NCBI GenBank assembly: GCA_023213235.1
Contig: CP096137.1
Coordinates: 631,587 to 695,586, forward strand
DNA length: 64,000 bases
From: Elusimicrobiota bacterium
Lineage (GTDB): Bacteria; Elusimicrobiota; Elusimicrobia; UBA1565; UBA9628
Reading direction: 5' to 3'
The notes beneath the pieces were generated by a model that worked only from the letters and a program-made list of their open reading frames with translations, searched no databases and was not told the origin of the DNA. The translations under genes were made by a program, and so were the position numbers. Shown piece by piece: positions 55,669-63,240 of this stretch (its first letter is position 1; the number at the start of each line of letters is the position of its first letter).

Positions 55669-56201
55669 AGACACTGAAGATCGCCGGGGCCGTCCTCGCC
55701 GCGGCCGTCGCCGCGGTGCTCGTCGCCGCGTCCCGCCAGCCAGATGAGTTCCGCATCGAGCGCAAGGTCGTCGTGGCCGCCGCCCCGGAAAAGGTGTTTC
55801 CGTATCTCGACGACCCGCTCAAGACGCAGGAGTGGTCGCCGTGGGAGAAGAAGGATCCAAACGTCAAAAAGACGTTCAGCGGCGCCGCGAAGGGCAAGGG
55901 CGCCGTCTACGAATGGGCCGGCAACAAGGAGATCGGCGTCGGCCGCGCCGAGATCACGGAGTCCGTTCCCGGCAAAGTCGTGGTCCTCGACCTCCATTTC
56001 AAGGAGCCGATGGACGGCCGCAGCACGGTGCGCTACGAGCTGACGCCGGTCGCCGGGGGAACCGAGGTGACGTGGTCGATGTGGGGCCCCAACAGCTTCC
56101 CCGCCAAAGTCATGTGCACGTTCATAAACATGGACAAAATGGTCGGCGGCGAGCTCGAGAAGGGCCTCGCGGCGCTGAAGGCTATCGTCGAGAAGAAGTA
56201 G
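55665..56201 (+). CDS. exported or membrane-anchored SRPBCC (polyketide cyclase-like) protein
   Basis: A 178-residue protein with an N-terminal hydrophobic segment (IAGAVLAAAVAAVLVAA, residues ~5-21) followed by an SRPBCC domain: EFRIERKVVVAAAPEKVFPYL, WSPWEKKDPNVKK, MDGRSTVRYELTPVAGGTEVTW. This is the common polyketide_cyc2-like form. The last 20 nt overlap the convergent rsmH end. Confidence 0.88.
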   Translation: MKTLKIAGAVLAAAVAAVLVAASRQPDEFRIERKVVVAAAPEKVFPYLDDPLKTQEWSPWEKKDPNVKKTFSGAAKGKGAVYEWAGNKEIGVGRAEITESVPGKVVVLDLHFKEPMDGRSTVRYELTPVAGGTEVTWSMWGPNSFPAKVMCTFINMDKMVGGELEKGLAALKAIVEKK

Positions 56202-57571
56202 AGCGGACGGCCGTCCACAGGCGCGCCGAGCGCGCGCGCGGATTGGCGTTCGTCTCGACGGAGGAGGGCTTGCGCGGTTCGGCGGGGGCTCGTCCACAGT
56301 CCCTGCGCCGCCTGCTTCTCGAGCGCGGCCTTGACCAGGCGCTCCTCGCCGGAGTGGAAGGTCAGCAGGGCGAGGCGGCCGCCGGGGCGCAGCAGGGCGG
56401 GGAGATCGGACAGCAGGTGCTCGAGAGACGCGCGCTCGCCGTTGACCGCGATGCGCAGGGCCTGGAAGGTGCGCACCGCCGGGTGCGCGGAGAAGGCGTT
56501 CTTCTTGCGGTACTTGCCGGGGCCGAAGCCTTTGGCGGCGCAGACGAGCGAGGAGAGCTCGTACGTGGTGCGGGGCGGGCGCTCCTTGACGGCCGCGGCG
56601 ACGCGCACGGCGTCGGGCTCGTCGCCGTACAGGCGCAGCGCCTCGGCGAGCTCCTCCTTGGACGCGCGCGCGATCCAGTCGGCGGCGGTCTCTCCCTTGG
56701 AGCGGTCCATGCGCATGTCGAGCGGCCCGTCGTTCTTGAAGGACATGCCGCGCTCGGGACGGTCCAGCTGCATCGAGGAGACTCCGAGGTCGGCGAGCAG
56801 GGCGTCGAAGCCGTCGACGCCGAGTCCGGTCATGACCTTCAGCGCGTCGGCGTAGTCGCTCTGCACGGCGGCGATGGCCACGCCCTCGGAGCGCAGGCGC
56901 TTCTCGGTGCGCGCGAGCTCCTCGCCGTCGCGGTCGAGGCCGACGACGGCGGCGCCGAGGCGCGCGAGGGCGGACGCGTGCCCGCCCCAGCCGAGCGTGC
57001 AGTCGAGCAGGCGCGCGTCGGCGAGCGGGTGCAGGGCCTGGGCGATCTCGGCGACCATGATCGGAATGTGCGTGCCGGCGGGCGTCGAGCCGCGCTCGGC
57101 GGCCTTGCGCGCGGCCTCGGCGTCGCCGCCGAGCTCCTTGTACTTCTGCGCGAACTCCTTCGGGTGCGTGCCGTCGTAGCGGCCGCGCCGGCGGTGGGCG
57201 GCCACCGCCTCGGCGATCGGCACGTCGGCGGGCGCCAGCTCGAACTCGAGGAGCTTGCGGGCCTCCACCCACTTGAACGCGTCGTGGTCCTTGAGGACGG
57301 GCGTCCCGGAGAATTTCGGGACGAGGAAGGCGATCAGTTCGATCTCGCCGAAGTCGTAGACGTGGCGCGCGCGGGCGGCCTCCGCGCCGACCTCGGCGTC
57401 GATCGAGAGCTCTTCCTTCAGTTCGCGGGCGAGCGCCTCCCGGGGCGTCTCTCCCTCCTCGACGCGCCCGCCGGGGAACTCCCAGAGGCCCGCGTGGCGG
57501 CGGCCGGGGCCGCGGCGGCAGAGCAGGATCATGCCGGACTTCATGATGACGCCGGCGCAGACGGGGATCAC
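56182..57571 (-). CDS. rsmH: MutT (Nudix) - RsmH-like methyltransferase fusion (two frameshifts near the 3' end)
   Basis: About 463 residues. Residues ~1-130 are a MutT-type Nudix hydrolase with the box GRVEEGETPREALARELKEE and GLWEFPGG. Residues ~140-463 are an RsmH-type SAM methyltransferase (16S rRNA m4C1402) of the branch with an N-terminal extension: HPKEFAQKYKELGG, TPAGTHIPIMV, DCTLGWGGHA, ADLGVSSMQLDRPERGMSF, FQALRIAVNGE and LLTFHSGEERLVK. Two missing bases at ~56282-56300 move the frame to a proper end with NPRARSARL and the TAG at 56182. No stop codon exists in any frame near the MutT-RsmH junction, so the fusion looks real. Confidence 0.85.
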
Positions 57572-57577
57572 GGCGAT

Positions 57578-57587
57578 ATTCTAATCT
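57578..57587. promoter_or_regulatory. back-to-back -10 hexamers for the divergent mutT-rsmH and ATL genes
   Basis: Plus-strand TAATCT (57582-57587) ends 6 nt before GTG 57594. Minus-strand TAGAAT (57583-57578) ends 6 nt before GTG 57571. The two hexamers share two bases, so the genes would be read from one overlapping, mutually exclusive promoter and both would be leaderless. Confidence 0.6.
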
Positions 57588-57593
57588 TAAGGC

Positions 57594-57899
57594 GTGACGC
57601 TGTACGAGCGGTTCTATGAGGTCGTCGCCCGCATCCCGCGCGGCCGCGTCGCGACCTACGGCCAGGTCGCGGCGCTGGCCGGCCTGCCGAGGCACTCGCG
57701 GCACGTCGGCTACGCGCTCGCGGCGCTGACCGGCGACCGCGTGCCGTGGCAGCGCGTGATCAATTCGCGCGGGGAGATCAGCTCCCGCGACTACCCGGAC
57801 GCCGTCCGCGGCCAGCGCGCGCGTCTCGAGGACGAGGGCGTGGAATTCGACGGGCGCGGGCGCGTCCCGCTGAAGAAGTACCAGTGGAAACCGCGGTGA
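57594..57899 (+). CDS. alkyltransferase-like (ATL) DNA repair protein
   Basis: A 101-residue ATL protein: FYEVVARIPRGRVATYGQVA, then ALTGDRVPWQRVINSRGEIS. The position of the catalytic Cys of O6-methylguanine methyltransferases (P-C-H-R) is Trp here (VPWQRV), the ATL hallmark. ATLs bind O6-alkylguanine and hand it to nucleotide excision repair. The gene lies next to an active-Cys Ada-like gene on the far side of a REP-like palindrome. Confidence 0.93.
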   Translation: MTLYERFYEVVARIPRGRVATYGQVAALAGLPRHSRHVGYALAALTGDRVPWQRVINSRGEISSRDYPDAVRGQRARLEDEGVEFDGRGRVPLKKYQWKPR

Positions 57900-57902
57900 G
57901 CA

Positions 57903-57981
57903 AAGGGGTCAGACGTTGCAGGTTTCACTTTCTCCGGTGTTCGCCGAGGGGGAAAGTGAAACCTGCAACGTCTGACCCCTT
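57903..57981. repeat. REP-like palindrome 3 (30-bp arms, 19-nt loop)
   Basis: Arms 57903-57932 and 57952-57981 are perfect reverse complements. The outer end is AAGGGGTCAGACGTTGC and the inner end CACTTTC. The arms are almost identical to those at 16732, differing at the A/G after GGGTCAG. Confidence 0.92.
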
Positions 57982-58032
57982 CTCCCCGATATGAAGCGCA
58001 AGAAACGGAGCGCGGCGGGGCGCGCGAGGCGC

Positions 58033-58038
58033 TATCCT
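58033..58038 (+). promoter_or_regulatory. -10 hexamer TATCCT, 6 nt before ATG 58045
   Basis: TATCCT ends 6 nt before the ATG; GGGGAC between them is a weak ribosome site at best. Confidence 0.45.
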
Positions 58039-58044
58039 GGGGAC

Positions 58045-58878
58045 ATGAACAAGCACGCCCCCGCCGTCGCCGCCGCCTGCCGCGCCATCGACGCCGCCGA
58101 GCGCGCGCCGTCCCTGGCGGCGCTCGCCGAGACCGCCGGCTTGAGCCCCTTCCACTTCCAGCGCGTCTTCACCGCGATCGCCGGGCTGAGCCCGAAGTCG
58201 TACGCGCTCGCCGCCCGCGAGAAGCGCGCTCGCGCGGCGCTGCGCTCCGCCGGCAGCGTGACCGAGGCGATCTACGAGTCCGGCCACGCTTCGAGCGGAC
58301 GGTTCTACGAGCGCGCGGCGGGGGCGCTCGGGATGACGCCCGCGCGCTTCCAGTCCGGAGGGAAGGGAGAGACGCTCCGGTTCGCGGTCGGCCGCTGCGC
58401 GCTGGGCGAGTTCCTCGTCGCCGCGTCGGGGAAGGGAGTCTGCGCCGTCTTCCTCGGCGACGACGCGGACGCGCTCCTGCGCGACCTGCGGCGGCGCTTC
58501 CCGAAAGCCGTCCTGGCCGGCGGCGACGAGGCCTTCGAGCGCCTCGTCGCGCGGGTCGTCGGCGTCGTGGAAGGGCGGGGGACGGGGGAGAGCCTGCCGC
58601 TCGACGTGCGCGGCACGGCCTTCCAGCGCCGCGTCTGGAAGGCGCTGCGCGACATCCCGCGCGGCAGGACGGCCACGTACGCGGAGATCGCCCGGGCGAT
58701 CGGCGCCCCGAAGTCCGTGCGCGCCGTCGCGGGGGCGTGCGGCGCCAACGTCATCGCCGTCGCGATTCCGTGTCACCGCGTCGTGCGCACGGGCGGCGCT
58801 CTTTCGGGGTACCGCTGGGGCGTGGCGCGCAAGCGCGCCTTGCTCGCGCGCGAGCGCGGGGCTATACTGAGGGCATGA
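58045..58878 (+). CDS. Ada-like protein: AraC-type HTH plus O6-alkylguanine-DNA methyltransferase
   Basis: A 277-residue protein. Residues ~1-100 are an AraC-type helix-turn-helix (SLAALAETAGLSPFHFQRVF, SVTEAIYESGHASSGRFYER). Residues ~115-277 are an MGMT with VWKALRDIPRGRTATYAEIA and the active-site IPCHRVVRTGGALSGYRWG. It lacks the N-terminal zinc Cys4 methyl-phosphotriester domain of E. coli Ada, so methylation sensing would have to rely on the MGMT cysteine. Pairs functionally with the ATL gene upstream. Confidence 0.92.
   Translation: MNKHAPAVAAACRAIDAAERAPSLAALAETAGLSPFHFQRVFTAIAGLSPKSYALAAREKRARAALRSAGSVTEAIYESGHASSGRFYERAAGALGMTPARFQSGGKGETLRFAVGRCALGEFLVAASGKGVCAVFLGDDADALLRDLRRRFPKAVLAGGDEAFERLVARVVGVVEGRGTGESLPLDVRGTAFQRRVWKALRDIPRGRTATYAEIARAIGAPKSVRAVAGACGANVIAVAIPCHRVVRTGGALSGYRWGVARKRALLARERGAILRA
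58840..58868 (+). promoter_or_regulatory. promoter TTGCTC-17 nt-TATACT inside the Ada-like gene, 6 nt before ATG 58875
   Basis: TTGCTC (58840-58845) and TATACT (58863-58868) at 17-nt spacing, lying in the last codons of the Ada-like gene. The -10 ends 6 nt before the ATG at 58875, giving the downstream gene its own leaderless promoter. Confidence 0.6.
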
Positions 58879-59216
58879 GACGCGTCCTGCTGGCCGTCCT
58901 GCTCCTGCTGCCCGCGGCGGCCTCGGCCGCGCGCAAGACGGTCAAGGCCGAGCTCGGCAAGGAGTTCACGCTGCGCAAGCACCAGCGCGCCAAGCTCGCG
59001 GACACCGACGCGTCGCTGCTCCTGACGGGCTTCACCAACAGCCCGTGCCCGAAGGGGGCGCGCTGCATCTGGAGCGGCCTGGCCGTGCATCTCGAGCTGA
59101 CCGTCGCGGGCTCGACCGTGGCGCTGGAGTCGGCCGCGTCGCCGTACTCGGTGGAGACCGTCAAGAGCGACTACACGACGTTCGCGACGCTGCGCGCCTC
59201 GAAGCGAGACCCGTAG
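58875..59216 (+). CDS. exported hypothetical protein
   Basis: A 113-residue protein with a signal peptide (RRVLLAVLLLLPAAASAA, residues 2-19). The mature part has EFTLRKHQRAKLADTDASLL and NSPCPKGARCIWSGLAVHLEL. The C-P-x-x-x-x-C-I-W-x-G pattern occurs in small secreted beta-proteins of unknown function. The ATG overlaps the Ada-like gene's TGA (ATGA), yet it has an internal promoter. Confidence 0.75.
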   Translation: MRRVLLAVLLLLPAAASAARKTVKAELGKEFTLRKHQRAKLADTDASLLLTGFTNSPCPKGARCIWSGLAVHLELTVAGSTVALESAASPYSVETVKSDYTTFATLRASKRDP

Positions 59217-59306
59217 GTCACGAAAGCCGGACATCGCCTCTACGGCTTGCCGCCCCTCGCCCCTGCTACCCTGGCTTGAGAGGCCTCCGCGCCTCCGGGG
59301 AACGCC

Positions 59307-60934
59307 ATGCGCAAGGAAAGCGAGACGACGCCGCTGTGGCCGGACGGCTTCAAGATTCCCGCCAGGCGCCCTCTGTCCTCCGACGCGGTCGCCGACGTCT
59401 GCGTCGTCGGCGCCGGCATCTCCGGGCTGTCCGTGGCCTACCGCCTCGCGCGCGAGGGCGTCAAGGTCGTCGTGCTCGAGGCGGGGCGCATCGGCGGCGG
59501 GGAGACGGAGCGCACGACGGCGCACCTGGCCGTCGCCCTCGACCACGGCTGGGGCGAACTCATCCGCGTCCACGGCGAGGAACTCGCCCGTCTCGCGGCC
59601 GCGAGCCACGCCGCGGCGATCGACGAGATCGAGAGCATCGCCGGCGCGGAAGGCATCGAGTGCGGCTTCGAGCGCCTCGACGGGTGGCTCTTCGCCGATC
59701 CCGGCGACCCCGACGGCCTGTTGGCCGCGGAGCACGAGGCCTCGCGCCAGGCCGGAATTCTCGGCGCGGAGCTCGAGCCGAGCGCGCCCTTGCCGTCCTT
59801 CACGACGGGGCCGGCCATCCGCTACCCGGGGCAGGCGCAGTTTCATCCGCTGCGCTACCTCGCGGGGCTCGCGGCCGCCGTCGAGCGGCTCGGCGGGCGC
59901 ATCCACTGCGGCACGCGCGTGACGCGCGTCGAGGGGGAGAGGCGCCCTACGCGCGAACGGAGAGCGGACGGACGGTCCGCGCGCGCCGCCTCGTCGTCGC
60001 CACGAACACCCCGTTCAACGACCGGCTCGTGATCCACACCAAGCAGGCCCAGTACCGCACTTACGTCGTCGGCGCGCCGCTGTCCGAGGCCGGCGAGACC
60101 CCGCGCGCGATGTATTGGGACATGGACGATCCCTATCACTACGCGCGCATCGCCCCGGGCGGCCGCGCGGGCGAAGAGTTCCTCATCGTGGGCGGCGAGG
60201 ATCACAAGACGGGCCAGCAGGGCGACCCGGCGCAGGCGCGCTGGGACCGCCTCGAGGCCTGGGCGCGGGAGCGCTTCGCCGGCTTCGGGCGCGTCTCCTA
60301 CCGCTGGTCGGGGCAGGTCGTCGGAACGAACGACGGCCTCGCCTTCATCGGGCGCAACCCGGGCGACGCGCGCAACGTCTTCATCGCGACCGGCGACTGC
60401 GGCCACGGGATGACCCACGGCACGATCGCCGGGCTGCTGCTGCCCGCGCTGATCGCGGGCCGCCGGCACCCGTGGGAGGCGCTCTATGACCCGTCGCGCG
60501 TGCGCGCGGGCGCCGTCGGGCGCTGGGCGCGCGAGAACCTCAACGCCGCGGCCCAGTACGGGCGCCACCTGCGCCCCGGCGAGGCCGCGTCCGTCGACGA
60601 CGTGGCTCCGGGCACCGGCGCGGTCGTGCGCCGCGGGCTGTCCGAGATCGCGGTGTACCGCGACGCCGACGGCTCGGTCGTCGAGCGCTCCGCGATCTGC
60701 CCGCATCTGGGCGCGGTCGTCTGCTGGAACTCGGCGGAGAAGACGTGGGACTGCCCCGCCCACGGGTCGCGCTTCGCCACGGACGGGACGGTGCTCAACG
60801 GTCCCGCCGCGGCGGGCTTGGCGGAGACGAAGGCCCCGCGGCCCGCGCGGGCCGTCCGCAAGCGCCGCGCGCCGGCGCGCAAGCGCGCGTCCGGCCGCCG
60901 CGCGCCGCCGCGATTTGGTAGAAAGACGGCGTGA
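59307..60934 (+). CDS. FAD-dependent (DAO-type) oxidoreductase with C-terminal Rieske domain (one frameshift)
   Basis: About 542 residues after restoring one base in the G run 59933-59937. N-terminal DAO domain: dinucleotide-binding VCVVGAGISGLSVAYRLA, and ARRLVVATNTPFND and IGRNPGDARNVFIATGDCGHGMTHGT after the break (both in shorter blocks). C-terminal Rieske [2Fe-2S] domain (~430-500): CPHLGAVVCWN and CPAHGSRF, i.e. C-x-H...C-x-x-H. The last ~35 residues are a Lys/Arg/Ala/Pro tail (KRRAPARKRASGRR) like histone H1 tails. Substrate unknown. It overlaps the aldo/keto reductase gene (GTGA). Confidence 0.88.
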
Positions 60935-61863
60935 GATACCGCCGCCTCGGCGCCAGCGACCTCGACGTCTCGGAGATTTCCCTCGGCTCCTGGCTGACCT
61001 ACGGCGCCGGCGTCGACGACTCCAAGGGCCGCGCCTGCGTCGACGCCGCCTTCGACGCCGGGATCAACTTCATCGACACCTCGAACATCTACGGCACGGG
61101 AGCCGCCGAGGAATTCCTCGGGCGCGCGCTCAAGGGCCGCAAGCGCGACTCCTACGTGCTCGCGACCAAGCTGTTCTTCCCGATGACGGAGACCGACAAG
61201 GGCCTTTCCCGCGCGCAGATCCGCAAGCAGCTCGACGCCTCGCTCGCGCGCCTGCGGACCGACCATGTCGACCTTTACCAGTGCCACCGCTACGACGACG
61301 AGACGCCGCTCGAGGAGACGATGGACGCCCTCGGCGAGGCGGTCAAGTCCGGAAAGGCGCGCTGGATCGGCTTCTCCGAGTGGTCGCCGGAGAACATCCG
61401 CGCCGCGCTCGCGATCCCCGGCGCCGCGCGGTTCGTCTCGTCTCAGCCTCAGTATTCGATCCTGTACCGCAGGCCCGAAAAGGAGGTCTTCCCGCTGTGC
61501 GCCGCGAACGGGATCGGCCAGATCGTCTGGTCTCCGCTCGGCCAGGGCGTGCTGACGGGCAAGTACAGGAAGGGCGCGCCGCCGCCGGCGGACTCGCGCG
61601 CGGCGAGCCCCGAGATGGGCGGCTTCATGGGCCGCTGGATCAACGACGCCGTCCTCTCCAAGGTCGACCGGCTTCGGCCCATCGCGGAGAAGGCCGGGCT
61701 GTCTCTGCCCAAGCTCGCGCTGGCCTGGGTGCTGCGCCGCCCCGAGGTCTCCTCGGCGATCATCGGCGCCAGCCGCCCCGAGCAGGTCGCCGAGAACGCG
61801 GCGGCCTCGGGAATCGTCCTGGCCCCCGACGTCGTCGCGGCCGTCGACGCGGCCGTCGCCTGA
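60931..61863 (+). CDS. aldo/keto reductase
   Basis: A 310-residue AKR of the voltage-gated potassium-channel beta/YghZ type. It opens RYRRLGASDLDVSEISLGSW. The catalytic tetrad is visible: the Asp in FIDTSNIYG with its Tyr, the Lys in LATKLFF, and the His in LYQCHRYDD. The NADPH site is in SPLGQGVLTGKY and IIGASRPEQVAENAAA. GTG 60931 overlaps the preceding TGA, so it is likely co-expressed with the oxidoreductase. Confidence 0.95.
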   Translation: MRYRRLGASDLDVSEISLGSWLTYGAGVDDSKGRACVDAAFDAGINFIDTSNIYGTGAAEEFLGRALKGRKRDSYVLATKLFFPMTETDKGLSRAQIRKQLDASLARLRTDHVDLYQCHRYDDETPLEETMDALGEAVKSGKARWIGFSEWSPENIRAALAIPGAARFVSSQPQYSILYRRPEKEVFPLCAANGIGQIVWSPLGQGVLTGKYRKGAPPPADSRAASPEMGGFMGRWINDAVLSKVDRLRPIAEKAGLSLPKLALAWVLRRPEVSSAIIGASRPEQVAENAAASGIVLAPDVVAAVDAAVA

Positions 61864-61868
61864 TTTCG

Positions 61869-61874
61869 TAGAAT
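61869..61874 (+). promoter_or_regulatory. -10 hexamer TAGAAT, 9 nt before ATG 61884
   Basis: TAGAAT ends 9 nt before the ATG, straight after the aldo/keto reductase stop. Confidence 0.4.
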
Positions 61875-61883
61875 CCCCGACCG

Positions 61884-62255
61884 ATGCCCGACCAGTCCGA
61901 GTACTACCAGGCGATCCTCGACAACCTCACCGGCGGCTTTCTCAGCGTCGACCTGTCGGGCACGATCGTCTACGTCAACCCGACGGCGGGGCGCATCCTG
62001 CACTTCCCGGACGTCTCCGTGCTGATCGGCCGCGAGTATCACCAGGCCCTGGAGAAGTTCCCCGAGATCGTCAAGGTCGTCGGAGACGTCCTCAAGACGC
62101 ACGAGACCGTCCACCGCGCCGAGGTCTCGATCATGCACGGCGACGCGCCGCTCGTCATCGGCTACTCGACTTTGCAGGTGAAGAACAAGCGCGGCGACTA
62201 CCTGGGGCTCGGCATGATCTTCCAGGACCTGACCTTCGTGAAGAAGAAGGCATGA
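61884..62255 (+). CDS. single-domain PAS protein
   Basis: A 123-residue PAS domain: YYQAILDNLTGGFLSVDLSG, IVYVNPTAGRILHFP, and the C-terminal LQVKNKRGDYLGLGMIFQDLT strand pair. No output domain. The TGA overlaps the ATG of the exported protein gene at 62252 (ATGA), so the two are coupled. Confidence 0.88.
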   Translation: MPDQSEYYQAILDNLTGGFLSVDLSGTIVYVNPTAGRILHFPDVSVLIGREYHQALEKFPEIVKVVGDVLKTHETVHRAEVSIMHGDAPLVIGYSTLQVKNKRGDYLGLGMIFQDLTFVKKKA

Positions 62256-62917
62256 AAGCCCTGCTCGCCGCCGCCCTGCTCGCGCTCGCCCCGTCGGCCT
62301 TCGCCGCGAGCCCGCTCGTCGGCTCCTGGAACAAGGACGGCGCTCCCGCCGCCGAGGTCCGCGTCGACGGCACCGCGACCGTCGACGGCGAGGCCGTACG
62401 CTGGAAGGCCTCCGGAAACACGCTCACCTTGCGCTACGCCGACGGGCGCGTCGAGGTCATGGAGTACGCGCTGCGCGGCGACGTCCTGACCGTCACGATG
62501 GAGGGCGAGTCCGAGACCTACACGCGCGCCGGCAAGGCGAAGGCCGCCAAGGCCAAGGGGCCGGCGCCGACGCCGGCCGGCAAGGACAAGCTCTCGACGA
62601 TGCTGACGGGCTCCGCCTGGTGTTGGATGCGCTACAACAAGATCGCCGGCACCACGAAGCAGGAGCGCGTCGTGTTCGACAGGAGCGGCGCGTGGGGCTC
62701 GGGCGCCCGCGGCGAGACGTACTCGAGCGGGATGCACGGCACCGCGTACGGCCAGACGGACTCCTCGTCCGGCGGGCGCTGGTCGGTGAAGGGGAAGTCC
62801 CTGCTCATGTCCGAGGGCGGCGGCGCCCTCGAGGACGTGGGACTCTCGGTGTCCTACAATTCGAACGGGCACCCTCTGCTCAACGTCGCCGGAAAGGAAT
62901 ACTACAGCTGCGACTAG
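62252..62917 (+). CDS. exported hypothetical protein (two beta domains)
   Basis: A 221-residue protein with a signal peptide (KALLAAALLALAPSAFA, residues 2-18). Residues ~20-95 form a small beta domain (LVGSWNKDGAPAAEVRVDG), a Lys/Ala/Pro linker follows (~96-112), and residues ~115-221 form a second beta domain that begins LTGSAWCWMRYNK. The W-C-W motif and G-x-W openings resemble lipocalin-like or META-type domains. Function unknown. Confidence 0.75.
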   Translation: MKALLAAALLALAPSAFAASPLVGSWNKDGAPAAEVRVDGTATVDGEAVRWKASGNTLTLRYADGRVEVMEYALRGDVLTVTMEGESETYTRAGKAKAAKAKGPAPTPAGKDKLSTMLTGSAWCWMRYNKIAGTTKQERVVFDRSGAWGSGARGETYSSGMHGTAYGQTDSSSGGRWSVKGKSLLMSEGGGALEDVGLSVSYNSNGHPLLNVAGKEYYSCD

Positions 62918-63240
62918 CCGGCGGGCACGGCGCACGCCTTCGCGTAGCAGCGCGAGATCGCCAGGCTGGCCAAAGACCAGGCGAACGCGGCCTCCGCGAC
63001 GCGGACGGGATCGGGCGAGCCCAGAACCCCGGCGCCCGCACCGAAGAATAAGCCGTAGAGCGCGGCGTCCTTGAGCGTCAGGCCCGGGATCTTGCCGAGA
63101 ATCCAGGTCCAGAAGAAGGCGGCGACGACGCGCGCCGCGAATCCTGAGGGGGCCGCCGCCCAGACGGACGGGGTCGCCGCGAACGCGATGACGCCGCCGG
63201 CGACGGCGCCTTTCCATGGGGACAGGCAGCGGTGCTCCAT
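62914..63240 (-). CDS. small hypothetical membrane protein
   Basis: A 108-residue protein with about four hydrophobic segments (VAGGVIAFAATPSVWA; RVVAAFFWTWILG; DAALYGLFFGAGAGVLG; FAWSLASLAIS). No recognised domain. Its ATG overlaps the TGA of the beta-lactamase-fold gene (ATGA), so it is the downstream partner in that operon. Confidence 0.7.
   Translation of the reverse strand: MEHRCLSPWKGAVAGGVIAFAATPSVWAAAPSGFAARVVAAFFWTWILGKIPGLTLKDAALYGLFFGAGAGVLGSPDPVRVAEAAFAWSLASLAISRCYAKACAVPAG

Noticed and set aside
57594..57899. Active O6-methylguanine methyltransferase
   Set aside because: The catalytic Cys position is Trp (PWQRV), which marks an ATL protein that cannot transfer the alkyl group.
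2876..57981. Palindromes as a CRISPR array
   Set aside because: There are only three, tens of kb apart, with long perfect arms and no regularly spaced repeats or spacers.
8343..60934. Programmed ribosomal frameshifting as the cause of the broken genes
   Set aside because: There are about 22 sites in unrelated genes, all needing the same -1-base repair in plain G/C runs, with no shared slippery heptamer or following structure. Sequence error explains all of them.
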